A stretch of 64,000 nucleotides of DNA from Blumeriella jaapii (GCA_009599575.1 VWND01000021.1:186001-250000); one strand, 5' to 3'; positions 12,282-27,009 are shown, counted from the first letter of the stretch. The notes: generated by a model from the sequence alone, not told the origin. Made by a program: numbers and translations.

Positions 12282-15200
12282 ATTAGCTAGAATATTCAGA
12301 TTTTGTAAATATTAAAAGCGCTATATTTAATTAAATATCTGATATATTTTTTCGGAAAGATTTTAAATTTTTTTTTGTCTTTTATAATTTTTCGATTTTT
12401 TATTATTAAATACGCACGAATTTCGTACGTATAAATTTTGTTTCAATTTGGTCTGAGATCGGCCGTACGCGCTTTTATAATAGCAGGGTCGTAGTACCGG
12501 AAATATTATTTAAACCAGCTATGCAAAACTTTATTTAAAAATTTAAATTGTTTTTTCGCAAGCGGCGATATATTATATAAATACGCTGCTGCTTTTATCG
12601 TTTCGGGCTAAAAAAAAGTTAAAAGGCCCGCTTTAATTTTTATTTTTATCGAACGCTTAATTATTTTTTTTTCTGTTCGTTCGATCGAGCTATTTGGCTG
12701 GTGCACGTAAAATAAAATCAATTTCAAATCGATATTTTCGCGCTCCGCTTATTTTTGGTATTTCGAAATAATGTTTTTTTGCTTTGAAATTACCGACGAT
12801 TCGTTATTTTATCGAATTTTACAAATAAAAAAATTATATTAGCGTTTTATTTATACGTCGAACGTTTAAAAACGGTTTAAAACGATTTTTATATTTTTCG
12901 TTTTAATAACGGAAATTTAAATTTTTTTATTATATTCGTTTTTTATGAAAAATATTTACGTCGAGCCGTTGTAAACTTTTTTACGATTTTTGGAATAGTC
13001 GTAAAAGTCCTAGCCGATACGAAAAAAAAGCTTAAAAAATTTGTTTTTTAATATTGCTTTTAAAATCATTTGTTTTAAATACGTAATAGCATATTTTTTG
13101 CATTTTATTTTAATTAAACTTTTGATTTTTATTTTACGAATATTTTCGATCAGTTTTTCGAACGCGTTTTTACTTAAATGGCCCGAACGAAAATGCTACA
13201 AGCGCGTATCGTTATTCCGATTATACGTAAACACGCTGCTTTTTTTAAATTTATAACGCGTACGACGTTTCGGATTTATATAAATTATCAGGCCGGGCGA
13301 ATTACGTTTTAAAAAGTTTAAATTATTACGTAAAAAATGCGAATAAAAAAAGCAATTGATTTTAATATATTTAAATATATAAAAATCGGCGATCGTTTAA
13401 TATTAACGTTTTAAAATAAAACTTTTAAAGCTTTCAAAACGAAAAGTATTATTTGATTTTTGAAATTAATAACTTTTTTTAATCAAAAAATTAACGGAAA
13501 TAATATTAATAATAAAATTTAAAACGAACGCTATATTATTAAAAATTATATTCTAAGGTTTTTTATTTTTTTTGCGAAAAGCCTTTTTTATTAAACGATT
13601 TCTTTTTCCGACGATTAAAAAACTTTATATGCTTGTATAAACGCTATTAATAAAATTATTGACTTTTTTGTAAAACTTTTCGATAAAAAGATTTTTATCG
13701 TTTATTAAATAAGTTTTAAAACAATTATTAAAAAAAATACTTTTGTTTAAAAAATAATATTAATTAAATTTTAAAACTAAAACGTTCATTCCGAAATGCT
13801 TTTTAATCGTATTAAAATAAAAAAAACAGAAAGTTGCGGTAAAAAATTTTTTCTAATCGTTTTTAAAAATTAACTTTAAAATCTGTTTTGGTTTAATTAT
13901 TAAAATTTTAAAGATTTTGTTAATTGCGACTATTTGAATACTTTTTTTATTTAAAGCTTTTAAAGCCTTTTTATAATTAAAAAACAGCTTTTTTCGCATT
14001 TCAGCGATTTTCTGTTTATTTAAAAAATTAAAAAAAGTTTTTTTTTACGGCGATTATTTATTACGTATAAAAGCTTTTTACAATCGGTTGAGAAATAAAA
14101 ATAGCGCTTTTTGGAAATGTCGCATAAATAATTATATTTTTTTTTTTTTTTTTTTTTTGCTTTTTTTTTTTTTTTTTCACGATTTTTCGAAATATCGTTG
14201 TTTTCAGAATCGAAAAGGAAAATAGCGAAAACTCCGACTTTTCGGCCTGAATTATCGAATCTTCGGTTGTTTTTAAAAAAAGAAATTATAAAACTTAGTT
14301 CGATTAAAATCTTTTTTATAAAAAGGCCGGTAAGTTCGTTTTTCAGATATTTAATCTTTTTGCCGTTCGCTTATTATAAATTAATATATGCGGCGATTGC
14401 GTCGAAAAAATCGATAGCAGCGTAACGGCCATTTATATTAGAAATCTTATATTCGATAGTTGTTTTATAAGCGGTTTGTTATTTTTTTATTTATTCGATT
14501 ATATTTATTTTTCCGTTATACGCTTTGCGAAAAATATTTTTATAATTAAATTTGACGAAGCTAACTACGGAAAAGTGTGCAGAAATAATATTTTTTTTCA
14601 GAATACGAACGAATATCTGAAATAATCTTTGCTTTTTTTTATAATATAAATTTTTAATCCTACGCATATTTTTATTTATTAAAAAATCTTTTTGCAAATT
14701 AGTATAAAAAGTAACGTACGCTTTTTTATTATTGATAGCGTTAATTTTCGATTAAGCAATTGCAAAATTTATCAAACTGATTTTTATAATTGAAAAAACC
14801 TAATCGAGCAATTTTTAATAAATAATAACGTATTCCTGCTATTTTTTAAGCTTTTTTAAATAGTTTTTCGAAAAATAATCGATTTTATTTTTCAAATCGT
14901 CGAAAATTAAATTGGCTGGTCGAAGTCTGTCGGAAAAATTACCAGTCGTAACGGCGGCTTTTTTTGCCTCGGTTATGCCGTTGTATTCGGCGCATTTTCG
15001 ATCGTAATTTGCTTGGCGCTTTTTGTTTTTTTAATCGATAAATTAATATAAAAACTGTTTTTATAATCGTTTATTAATAAAAAAGCGAAATGAAAAATCA
15101 GGATCGATATAATCGAAAAAAAGAATTTCTGATCGGTGAAATTTATACGCTTTTAATTAAAAAATCCACGATTTTAGGTCGTAAAAAAAAACCTTTTTTT

Positions 15201-15300
15201 TCGTAAAAGCCGATATATTATTTTCGTTATGAAAAGTCGATTAATTGGATTAAAAAAAATAAAAAAATAAAAATAAAATTTATAAATTAAAAAAATCGAA
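12282..15300 (-). pseudogene. Copia gag-protease-integrase remnant
   Basis: Near 13130-13200 the minus strand encodes SGHLSKNAFEKL followed by IRKIKIKSLIKIKCKKYA, which resembles the GAG-pre-integrase zinc domain of Copia elements. It is followed by FFRIG.DFYDYSKNRK, the start of an rve integrase core. Near 12560-12720 it encodes APAKQLDRTNRKK-like and IKAAAYLYNISP, typical of the Copia integrase end. Upstream (13500-15200) is Lys-rich sequence with no clear motif, presumably gag and protease. RIP stops throughout. The order integrase before RT (RT missing here) fits Copia rather than Gypsy. Confidence 0.65.
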
Positions 15301-15456
15301 CAATTAGTGTTTCCCGCATTTTAATAGCTTTTTATCGATTCGTAGCCTTTTGCTAGATAAAAAAAACTTTGCAAAATATAACCTTTTACGAATTCTTTTG
15401 ATAATTCGAATAAATTGACCGGTAAAAGCTCTTAACGAGTCTTTTAGCGTATGCAT

Positions 15457-15755
15457 TGTAAAAAAAAGCTTATTAATTGGCTCCGAAGCTTATAACTGTC
15501 GTGTATAACCGAATAATCGATAGAAATTTTTACCGAAGACTGGAACGGATAAATTGTATGCAATAAAATATTACTTTTATTGTTTTAAATTTGACTGGCG
15601 AGCTTTTCGTAAAAAACGGAAGGTTCGGGCTCGCTTAGTTATTCGCTCGGAAAAACTAGTTTCCGAAAAGGCTCGTTATTATATGACTACGAGCTTTTCC
15701 GAGCTCCAGAAACATTTAACTACTGAAAGCGTACAGGAAAAATAAATCTGGAACA
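15457..15755 (-). repeat. Putative Copia 5' LTR
   Basis: On the minus strand this segment begins TGTTCCAG and could end in TTTTTTTTACA at 15457. The family B frame resumes immediately to its right, which fixes the outer edge within a few bases. It is less RIPed than its surroundings (15554-15745). No second LTR is in the window to confirm the inner edge. Confidence 0.4.
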
Positions 15756-15980
15756 AAAGAAATAAAAGGAAATAAAGGAATGTAAATATAGCGCAACAAA
15801 AATACTAAAAAGGCAAATTTAAAAAGCACCGATTTTATAGCGAATTAGCTTTTTTTTCGATTTTTACGAAATCTTAGGAAAAAATAATTATAAATTTTAT
15901 TACGAATTTATTTTTTAATAAAAAACGAAATCGTATTTACGATTCGATACTCGTTATAATAAATCGATATACGAAACTGT
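15756..15980 (+). pseudogene. Family B integrase, first fragment
   Basis: Encodes a KGKFKKHRFYSEL-like zinc-domain tail, then INFITNL and YDSILVIIDRYTKL, the start of the Ty3/Gypsy integrase core. The frame continues at 27275 after family A copy 2 is removed. Confidence 0.75.
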
Positions 15981-16247
15981 TGTAAAAATAGATAGGAAAA
16001 CCAGACTGATACGGCCACATGTCGATGGGTAAAATAGTCTAGGAAATCCCTAGAAAAAACTGAAGAAAGGAAAAGAAAAATAAGTGAAAATATAAATTGG
16101 ACTGCGTACTTATGGTACTATCTAAAAAAATACTTTGCTTTTATACCTGTTGAAAATAATTAATAGCAGAAGATTTCGAAAAAATCCATGCCTCGATTAT
16201 AGCTAAAACTATTAATTTTTATTAATATAAAATATCACCGTTTTATA
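15981..16247 (-). repeat. Family A 3' LTR of copy 2
   Basis: 267 bp from TGTAAAAATA to CGTTTTATA. The internal flank TTCTGTTCCAAAC at 16248 matches the flank of the 3' LTR of copy 3 at 39424 in inverse orientation, so this is an element end and not a solo LTR. Confidence 0.9.
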
Positions 16248-16361
16248 TTCTGTTCCAAACAATATACGTAGTCGTTTTTGATTACGACCAAAAAAAACAT
16301 AATTCTAATAAATACAATCTAGTTTATTTTATATAATTTAAAAACCAATAAACCAAAAACC

Positions 16362-19300
16362 AAACTTTTTAGCTTTATATTCCTTCGGTTTTTTAATCCG
16401 TTCTTGGCCTTTTTGCTGTTGACTTTTGCGGAAAAATAACGTTTCGCTTATCGTTTAAATTATTTTATTTACTTTGCTTTTTTAAAAAATGGCTCGATAA
16501 AATATTAATCGAAATATCGTTTAAATTTACGAACGTTTTAATAGCCTTTTCGTCGATAATATTATCAGGCGTCGCCGCGACGAATGTTTTTTACGACTTT
16601 TTTTCGTAAATAATAAATTCCAACTTCTAAACGTAATTTTACGCTTTACAAAAAACGCTAAAAAATCTTATATTAAAATCGTAGAAATAATCGATTAATT
16701 CGTCGTAATTAAAACCGATTAACGCTTTTGCTTCGCGCAAAACTAATAAATCGGACTACGGTTATTTACCGACGAATGCTTCTGAAAAAGCTTCGAAACT
16801 TATAAAAAAAACTATTTTACGAAATAATTCGAAAATAATCGTTTGCAGTCGAAACCACCGAAAATATTATAATTGCTCTCGCCGTAATACAAATAATATC
16901 AGATTGCTTATCGGATTATCGTTTTCGAAATAATTTTTATATTTCTGCGCCGTATAATTATTCGAATAAATTAATATCGCGCCGTCGGTTTTTTAGGTCC
17001 TAAATCTGACGAAAACCTTTTGTTTAATCGAAAAATTAATAAAAATTATTTCATTTTTTATTTCGTAGCTTTCGATTTCGTAATCCGATAAAATAACCGA
17101 GGCCATTGTTTTAAACGCGCTGAAATACGAAAAAGCTGGACCTTTTTAAATAATTTTAATCAATTTAGCGTCGTGGTATAATTGCAAATAAGCTTCGATT
17201 ATTTCCGAATTGTATACGAATATAAGCAAAACGTAATAATCGAAAATAGCGTCGATAAAATCTTCGATTTTTTTCTTTTTTTAAAAATCGGCGATATCGA
17301 ATTTTATAACTGTAATACGATCGGGGCCAGCGAAACCTAAAGCGATTAAAACGTTAAAATATGCCACGAGGCGGCAGTTTCCAAAATTCCGAATAATCAA
17401 AACAGCGAAATAAAAGCCGGAATGCATTTTAAAAACTTATTAAATAAAACTATAAAGCATATTAGCGAAAAAAGCTATAGGCGCTTTAGGTTTTAATTAA
17501 TCGGAAATAATATTTATATATAATTATTTTTTTTTTTATAAAATGCAATAATAGCTTGTTTTTTCCGTTATGAAATTTTACGTAATTAACGAATTCGCAA
17601 TTTAATTCAAATAAACTTTAAAATATATTTTCGGTCGAAAAGCCAAAAAAATCGGCTTTTAGAAATATTCGTTGTTTCCATTTTTTTACGTTTTAATCGA
17701 GCTTTATAATCGCGCTGAAAGTTTTAAAATCTGCTTTAAAATTTGCGTAGCTTAAATAAGCTTTAGCACGCGCTTAAATAATCTTCGCAGTTTTTCGTCG
17801 AAATATAAATTAATTATTAAAATCAATTTTAAATACGTCGTAATTCGAATTTTTAATAATAGCGAATCGATTAGCGAAGCCGATAACGTCGATTTTTTTT
17901 GTAATTAAATCGTAATACGCCGCGTAATAACGTATGTAAAAATAACAAAACTTACCGTTTTTCTTAGCGTTAACGTTATTCGTAAAAACAAAATTAAAAA
18001 ATCGAAATTTTTTAACGAAAAAAAGCTCGAAAAAAAACGGATCACCGTTTTCAAAAGTTTTTTTTATCGATTCCGGCGTATTATATTTGCAATTTTCCGA
18101 AAAAAGCTTAATTCAGTTTTCGTTCGAAGCAAAAAAAAAAAAGCTAACGGATTTATTTAGCTTTTATATAAAAATATCGAAATAAAACTTTTGGATTGTT
18201 TCGTCGTCGAAAGCGAAAGTTTTAAATAAAATAATTTGATTTTATACTTTTTATATAATTTTTTCCGCGATAATTTCGATATTTTTTTTTAAGCTTTTTC
18301 GGTCGAATCGCGTAATAATCGAAATCTTAAATGCTTTTATTAAAATCTGAAATATTAGCGGTTCGACGTTTTTAAACGCAGCAAACGTTTCTGATATTTG
18401 CGTATTTAATTTCGAAAAATCAAATTCAGAATCGTTTGAATTTTTCTTTTTCGAAATGCTAAAATTTTTTAAATCTGATTTTATAAAATCGTCGCGTTTT
18501 TTATTAATTGGCTTAAAACTTATAGCTCGGCGTTGATTTCCGGCTGTTTTTACTCGCGGTGCTTTTTCTGCTGGCGACGCGAATAGTTTTCTTTTCCGAA
18601 CAAAAAAAGTTTCGAAAATGTCGGCGCGCTTTTTTACGTTTTTTGTTTTTATTTTTTCCGGAATCGTTTTTATAAGTATAATAAGCTTTTTATATTCGAA
18701 TAGGCGGTTATTTGCTATTACGCTTTTAATTTCGTTTTTTAATTCGTTTTCGATAATTAAAAATAAAAATCGCTAAATTATTTTAATTGTTTTAAAAGTA
18801 TTAATTATTATCGCGTATATTTTTTCGAATTAAACGAAAATAATATTAGCTTTTTCGTTTTTTTCGTCGTCGTAAATTTAAAATATCGAAATGGCGTTGT
18901 TTTTTTTCTTCGATATAAAAATGCCGCATTTAACGACATTTAATTTTTTGTTTTAAAAAAAAATCAGATTTAAAGTTTCGCAACCGACTAGAACTCTTTT
19001 TAGCGATTATATAACGTCGTCGACCAATTTATAAACAGCTATAAAAAAACTTATAAATCTGCGGACTTTTAAATTATTAGCTTTCAGAGCTTGCGTTTTA
19101 AAAATATAAGCGTTTAATATTCAAACTTCTTTTTTAATAAAAATAATAATTTCGAAAAAGCGAGCGAAATGCCGAAATAAAATAATACCGGTAATTTTGC
19201 TAAAAACGTATTTTTAAATATTTTTTTTTTATTAATTTAATAAAAAACGCAATATTCGATTTATCATTTTCTTTTTGTTGTTTCGAGCTTTTTTTGCTTC

Positions 19301-19712
19301 GGCGAAAGCTTTTGAAGCGTTATCGTAGTTCAGCAGGAATTTGTCGTAATTAAAGCTTTTGCAAACGAATTCAATTTTAATAAAACCTTCGTAATCGAAT
19401 AAAAATTCGTTAACGTTTTTAATTATTATATCGAATTATTTTATCGACGTTTTTACAAAAGCTGTTTATTAATTTGAAATAACGGTATTATATGCTTGCT
19501 TAAATTCGAAGAAATTACGTATAATAATTCCGTTCCAAAATAAATTAAAAATAAGTTTGCTAAGTTTAGTAACGCTTTATTTAAAAAACGATATAATATC
19601 GATAAGTTTATTAATTAGAAAAGTGTATTATATTTATTAAAAAGTAATTAAGAAAAAATATAAGAATTATAAAATATTTATATCCAAAAGTCACGGAAAT
19701 CCGTATGCTGTT
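16362..19712 (-). pseudogene. Family A ORF2, copy 2, RIP-inactivated
   Basis: Minus-strand counterpart of 35960-39310. Broken by TAA/TAG stops. It keeps the same dispersed coding blocks as copy 3, for example the block at 16700-16800 matching 38900-39010. No known domain recognised. Limits are transferred from copy 3 and approximate. Confidence 0.6.
18552..18584 (-). repeat. 33-bp palindromic repeat in ORF2 (copy 2)
   Basis: Begins ACTCGCGGTGCTT and ends GCGACGCGAAT; same place as 37081-37113 of copy 3. Confidence 0.75.
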
Positions 19713-21622
19713 TTTTTAATAAATTATAACTGTTTAGGCAAACATCCGTTCAGAACAGCGAAAAAAATAAATAATATAAAAAGTAGCAAATAATAAAATG
19801 CATAAAAAATGGTTTTCGCAAAATATACGAGCGATATAAATATATCAAACGTGCGGCTCAAATATATACAAAGCTTTTGTTCTAGCAAATAAAAGTACAA
19901 TCAAACAAAGAAAAGTATAATAAATGTCCTAAACAATATAAAAAAAAAGTCTTAAAAATAAATAATATATATAAAACAAAATAATTAAATTGTATATAAG
20001 CAAAGCAAAACGAAAATAATAAAATAATATATAATAAAAAAAAAAATAATAGATAGCAAAAACAGTAAAACAATTAGTAAACAATTTTATAAGCATTTTT
20101 CTTCTTTTCGGTTATAAATGAAATCACGATTTAAATTATGCTTTTAGCAGCGGGATTATCGTTCGATTATTTTCAAACTTTTTCAAAAAGTTTTTTTTTT
20201 TTAAAAATATAATCGCTTTGGTCGGAATCGTCGTCGGATTCGCTAAAATCGAAGTCGCTGTTTAAATCAAAATCCAAAAAATAAATTTGCTAATTTTTTT
20301 TGTAAAATCGCTTTAACCGGTTAGCGGCGAACGTTTTTTTCAGTTTTGTTTTATCGAATTTCGTAAGCTTATAATAGCTTTTATTTAATTCGGCTTCGCA
20401 TACTTCGTAAGATCCGAGCCATTTATAATTAAATTTAATATCGGCCGATTTATTAATAACGCGCTAAACGTCGTAAATTAAAACCAAATTTCTTTTTTTA
20501 ATTAGCGTTTTTTTTAAAACTTTGGTTTTATCCTAAACTTTTTTAGCTGCCTTTTTATACTTTTTTTTTTTTAAAATCATTTTTTTTATATTTATATCGC
20601 GATAATTTAGCTATTTAAATCTTATTGCCAGTAAATCAGCTTTCGTTTTTATTTTAATTACGTTATAAAATCTTTATATAAATTATTTTGTTTCCAAAGG
20701 CAATCGAGCGTTTTTGCCGTATTAAATAAAAAATAAAATTATTTTAATAAAAGCGTATATATATATACGCATAGCAAAAAGCACTTTCGAAAATTTCCGC
20801 GATCAGCGCTTATAACCCTTTCGAATAGCTTTCGAAAAACCGTCAAAAATATTTTTATAATTTCGTTTAACGGATCCGTTGCTTTTCGAATTATAAGCTA
20901 AAATTTAAATGCGCTAAATACCGTATTTTTTTATAAAAATCTCGATAACGCTTTTGTTTTCGGATTTATTATCGACGTTTAATTTATCAAATAAACCGTG
21001 GCGATATACAACGTTTTTTTAAAAAAAGGTCGCTATAATTTCGGAAATAGCGTTTCGGAAAAATCGCTTTTCAAGCTATTTAAACAAATCGTCGATAGCG
21101 AATACAAAACACGTATATCCGCGATCGATAATCGGCACGCGTATAACGTCGAGGTTAATTTTTTTTTAAATTCCAAAAAACTACGTCGGATATAATAAGT
21201 TTTCTTTTCGCCCGAGCTTTCGTTTTTAATAAAAAATACAGCTTTTAACGAAGGCTTTGCAATTTTCGAAATATTTTTTTTATCAGAAATCGTTTTTGGT
21301 TCGGTAATAAATAGCTTTAGCTTTTTTATAAAACACTTTTTCGTAAGCTTTTTTTATAATTTAAAACTTATCGGTTTTATTATTTACTACTAAGCGTTTT
21401 TAATATATATTATTTTTTATTTTATATAATTTTCTATCGGTTAAAATATAATCGAAAGCTTAATTTTTAAATAATTTAAACTAATAATTTAGCACGCTAA
21501 ATAATTTAAACAAAGTGGTTAAATAATATGCGATTAAATAAAAATCCTCGGTTTTGTAATTATCGATCAAAAGTTTATTTTTTTTATTAATCGGCTTATC
21601 CCGATCGTTTTCGGTCAAATCC

Positions 21623-21655
21623 ATTCGCGATGCCAGCCGAAATAATAACGTAAAT
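21623..21655 (-). repeat. 33-bp palindromic repeat, RNase H-integrase linker unit 1 (copy 2)
   Basis: Begins ATTCGCGATGCCA; right arm RIPed to AACGTAAAT. Confidence 0.75.
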
Positions 21656-21685
21656 GCTTTTTCGGTCCGAAAATCGGTGTTTTTT

Positions 21686-21718
21686 ATTCGCGATGCCAGC
21701 CGAAATAGCAACGCGAAT
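21686..21718 (-). repeat. 33-bp palindromic repeat, RNase H-integrase linker unit 2 (copy 2)
   Basis: Begins ATTCGCGATGCCA and ends CAACGCGAAT. Confidence 0.75.
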
Positions 21719-23629
21719 AGTTTTGGCTTTATAAAATCCAAAACGCAAATAGCGAAACAGCCGATTTCGTTAGCGATTTATTCGTCGATGTTTTGTTCGT
21801 TTTATTCAGCGAAATCAAACGGATAAAAACGTTTTCGTTTGGAAAAGCCGTTTGCCGCTGTATTAATTATTTTTTTAATATATTTGATTTCGAAATTCAT
21901 AAATCGCATTTAAATTATTTAATTAATAACGAGCGCTTTTAATAAATCGCTAGCTTTTTTATTTAATTAATCGACAAAAACTTTTGCGTTTATTTTCAAA
22001 ATAAAATATACGCCGTACAATTCGCTTTTTATCTTTTTATTATTTTAAAAACGCTTCGATATTTTCGTTTAATAGCATCGTAGCATATTTCCGCGAAAAA
22101 CTATAAGCCGCTTTCGAATTTTAAAAAATATCGTTTTTTATTTTTATCGATTTATTATAATACAACTTTTTAATCGAAAATATTAGCGTCGATAATTAAA
22201 ATAATTTTTTTTGCGTTTGGGCTGTAATCGATCCGTATAAGCGATAAGGCCGATAAAAAGTCGTTTTTAAAGATTTTTATAATTTTGCTTTGCTTTTTTT
22301 TCCAAACGAAATCGATTTTTTTTTATCGTAACGTAAATAAATACAGCTTTTTAAAAAAAGTTTTTAATTCAATTGCGATAATAAATCACAACGCTAATAA
22401 AAGCTTTGGCTTCGGTAATATTTTTACACTTTTTTTATTCGCAAATTTTTTCAATTTTTTTTCGTTGAAAATAGCGGCCAGCGTTATTAATTATATAACT
22501 AACGATATTTATTTCGGATATACAAAATTTTAATCGAAAGCTAATAATAGCTTTGGCTTTTTCGAAACAGACTATAATTTTATCGATATTTTAAATATAT
22601 TTTATTATATAACGTCGAACTTCAGAAAAAATCTTTTTATTATTATAATATAACCTAAAGCTTTTTATTCCGACGTTGTTAACGTAAAAAAAAGCAATAT
22701 TAAAAATGCAAATCATAAAAACCTTATATACGATTTTTACGAATTAAACGACTGAATTAATAGCTTCTATAAGTATTTTCGTTATACGCAGCAATCCGAT
22801 TAAAATTTAAATTGCTATTATATTTCGAAATCGTGAATCAAATATTAAATAATCGTAGCCGGAAAACAAATCGAAAAAAAAAGCGATCGTTAGTTTTGCG
22901 AATTCGTTTGAAAATTAATCGACGTTAAATGGCACGTTAGCGTTTCGTATCGTTATTCTGTTTATTTCGACGATTGCGATAATAAATTTATAAATATCTT
23001 TTTTTTTTTTCGTAATAATAAACCATTTATTTTTATATAAGCCGTAGCAGAATTCGAAAATCTTTTATTTAATTCGTTTTTTTAATATTTCGACTATTTT
23101 ATTTTAAAAAATTTTAAAAACTAAAAAAGTTTTTTTTTGCCAAACTTTATAAAATACGGTTTTAATATCGATATAAAACGTAACGTCAAAACTAAATTAG
23201 CTTATTTCGGTGAAATCGAAGGCCATAGTCTTTTTTCGGTTGCGTAAAACTTCGTACAAAACTTCTTTCTTTTTTAGCAAAAATTAGGTTCCGATTGCTA
23301 AATTATCAAATCGTTCTTTTATAAATCGGCTGCCAAATAATAGGCTGGAAAATCGGCCGGTAATAAATTTTTCGAATTTATTAATAATTAATTAAAATAG
23401 TCTTGTTGTTTTATTTTTTTCAAACTAATCGTTTATTCTTTCGGAAATATTCCTATCGAATTCGCTAAGATTCACAAATCGTATTTTATCAGCTTTGCGC
23501 TTGTAAAAAATGCTGATATTAATACAAAAAAATAAAATATATAAGTCGGATTTATTTAATACGAAAACGAAATTTTCGGAATTTTTATTTCCGAATTAAT
23601 AGCTAAAAATATTAAAATTAGCTAATTTT

Positions 23630-23662
23630 ATTCGCGATGCTATTTCGATTAATAACGCGAAT
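23630..23662 (-). repeat. 33-bp palindromic repeat, protease-RT linker (copy 2)
   Basis: Begins ATTCGCGATGCTA and ends TAACGCGAAT; matches 4891-4923 and 31741-31773. Confidence 0.75.
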
Positions 23663-26600
23663 GCTTTTAACTAAGTATTTTCCAGGTTTTGTTATAGCTT
23701 AGCGTTTATCCTAAAACCAAAGCCGGCTATTCGTTTTCCGATAAAACGTCGATTAAAAAGACTTTATCGCCGGCGACGATAATTTAATTTTAAAAAAATC
23801 GGTTTCAGTTTTAAAAAAAGACTTTTATTTGGCCGTTTTCGGTATATTTAAAACTGACGAAACTCTCCAAAATCCAAAGCATTTTAAAAATAATAAAATA
23901 AAAGCATTTTTTTATTATTAAAAAATTTCTATAAATAATAATACTTTTAACGTCGACCTTTATATTTCGTACAATTCTATTAAATTCAATCGTATTTTTA
24001 TTAACGGTAATATAAATTATTCGCTTATCGGTAATAATCGGAATATTATTAGCTTCGGCTGTTTTTTAATTTATGCAATTGACTTCGGCTCTATTATCGA
24101 ATAAAACGAGAACGGTCGTACTTTTCTTAAGTATTATTTTTATTTTTAATGCTTTTATAGCCGTATAAAAATAGTTTCGTCGTTTTAACTTTTGAATTTT
24201 TATAACAAAAGCCAAAAAGCTGACTTTTTCCGAAAATTCTTTTTTATCGGCTATTAATTACGATATTATAAATTTCTTTCTGATTTTTTTCCAATTCAAA
24301 ATCGTTTCCTTTTTTAATAATTTCAACTTTTTCGTTTTTTTTTAATATAAGAATTTGTTTATTAATAATTTTATCGAATTTTTCTTTTATATTAAATAAA
24401 TCGCTGAATTTCAATTTAATTTTCTGTTTTATAATTCTTTTAATAGCTTCGTCGACGGCTTCGAAACTAATATATTTGTCGATTTATTTTTCGCTTCGTA
24501 TTAATAATAGGCGCTTAAAAGCTGATACTTTTTAAATAATTTAAACCGAAGTATCGATATCGATATTTTTTATATCGTCGTCAATTTTTTTTATTATAAA
24601 CGTTTTTTTAATAATTTTATCGGTTCTTTTTCGAATTTCAAAATCTTTTTCCCTTTCGATTTTAACGTTTTTTTTTATATCAATTAGTTTGGCGAATAAA
24701 ACAAAAACACTTTGCTTTTTTATAATTCGTTGATTTAATTATACAATTATAATATTTGCAAATGCGATACTTGCATTAATAATATATATATTTGCTTTTC
24801 ATTTATACACTTAAACTTTACTTACGCTTAAAATAAAAGTTTTTTTTTTAATTAATACGCCTTTTGGAATATTTTCTTTTTTACTAATAAAAATCGTTTT
24901 TGTATTTTTCTTGTTTTCCAAACAATCGTTTTATTTCGTACCTCTCACTTTCAAGCGAATAATATTTAATCAGCTCTGATTTTTAATTTTATTAAAAAGG
25001 CCTATTTTTGCTTCCGTCGGTCCGAAGCAAATCGCTCCGTATTTATTAATATAACAAACATTATTATTTATACAAAAATTAAATATTTTGCATTTAAAAC
25101 GAATATAAAATTCTTTGCAATAAATTTTTTTATTATTACAAAATTCATATTTAAAACCACGAAATCTGTTTTAATAATTACTTTTATTATTTTAATAACC
25201 GCGATTTTAATTCTCGCGTTGATTTTCTTTTTTCTTTTAATAATCGTTATTATAATTAATATTTTGCTAATCCTAATCGCTAACACGAAAAAATTACTAT
25301 TAAGCAGCTATTACTCTTACGATAGCTTAGCGAAGCTAATCGCTTCGCGCATTTTAAAAAAAATAATTATTATAAAAGCTATTTTAATCGTTTTTATCAT
25401 CCGAATTAACGTAAAAAAGTTTCTTCTGTTATTATATAAAACCCTCGATTTTGCTTTAAAATCTTTAAATCTTAATATCGGTAAATTTTAAAACGAAAAT
25501 TTCGATATTTTTATTAAGCTTTTCCAAGCTAATAAATTTTATAAAACGATTAAATAATATAATAATTAATTATCTTTTAGCGATTTCGGTAACTTTTAGT
25601 AGCTGGGCATGTTTTTGCACTAAAGCTTCCACGTTTTTTTTGTAAATAAAAAAAAAAATTTTTTTTTGATTTATCGCTTCGATAATACGTTCGCTTTAAT
25701 TTTATTTAAAAACAAATTCCATAAATTTAAAATACTAATCGAAAGTTTCAGAATTTTGCTTATCAATCTTAAAATACTTAATAATCTTATTACGAATGCT
25801 AATTAAAAAGCCAAATAAAAACAATCTTTCTTACTCAACCTCGCTTAAAACCTTTTTATTAACGAAAACGTTAAAAACCCTCGTATAAATACGACAATAA
25901 ACCTTGAATTTTTTAGCTTAGCGGATTATTATAACAAATTATTTAAAAAAAGCGATAATATCGCGAATTTGCTAACGATCGTGGTTTCGGAATTCCGATT
26001 TCAAAGTTTTAATTAATTTACGCCAGTTTCGAATTCTAATAACCTTCTATTCGTTCATCGATTTAATAACATCCTTAGTAATTAAATTATAATAGCGAAA
26101 AAGTTTATCGAATATTTTAATTTCAGAAATTCCGAAGTTCTTACAAGTTTTTTTATATTTCTCGATAAAATCGGTAATATTAGCGCCATTAAATAAAAAT
26201 ACATCAGAAAAGCCAGAAAAAAGCATGCGGCCTCGTATAAAAAAACAAAAAGCGTCGTTATTTATAATATTAATAAAAATATTAATAAAATTTAAATTAA
26301 ATAAATAAATGTTTTCTGAAGTTGCAAATTAAAAGTCTTTAGTATAAGAAAAATCGTTTTTAATAAAAAAGCTATTAAAAAAGTTTCTGTATTTTCTAAA
26401 AAAATTAAATAAAATAAAATTGCGTCCAAACATTTAAATAATATATTAAAAAACTTGTTTTTTAATAAATTAACTAAATTAATATAATATTGCTATATAA
26501 TCCACGATTTCGATATTCCGTGGTTTAAGCTAATACACGTACAACCATTTCTTTACTACTTTTAATAAAAAGCCGCAAATTGTAATTGCCATAATTACAA

Positions 26601-27009
26601 AGCGTAAAATCAAAAAATTAAATTCTCGCCAGGCGTTTAACCAAAAAAAATCTAATTCAAAAAGGCCGAGCGCAGCGGTCGAAGCGTATAAACCAATATT
26701 CGATTTATTATTTTTAAACAAAAAAGCGATTTTCGAGCTTTAAACTTCGCACGGTTTAAAATTGCCTGACCGTAATTTCAGACGTTTCTAAAATATATTG
26801 CATTTTTATAGTCTAATAATTATGCGTAAAATAAAAGAAACCATTAAAAATCCTTTATATAATGCAGCTGCGAACAACACTATATGAAAGTTCTTTCAAA
26901 CCGTAATAACGAAATATCGAAATCGATTTTAATTATAAATTTAAGAAATGCATCGGCGAATATATAAAAACGAAACACCGAAGTTTAAATTCCTACGTAA
27001 ATTATTAAA

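Larger units (their letters stand above)
12282..15755 (-). mobile_element. Copia-type LTR retrotransposon (5' part)
   Basis: Minus-strand element with a putative 5' LTR at the right end and a gag/integrase coding region reading leftwards to 12282, where family B interrupts it. It sits inside the integrase region of the plus-strand family B copy, whose coding resumes at about 15756. Its RT and 3' LTR are outside the window. Confidence 0.7.
20079..26780 (-). pseudogene. Family A gag-pol, copy 2, RIP-inactivated
   Basis: Same domain order as copy 1 (Gag, protease, RT, RNase H, integrase, acidic tail). Gag is recognisable near 26060-26240, the RT end near 22500-22730, the RNase H to integrase linker at 21480-21740, and integrase near 20820-21230. 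Frame limits are approximate; many stop codons. Confidence 0.75.
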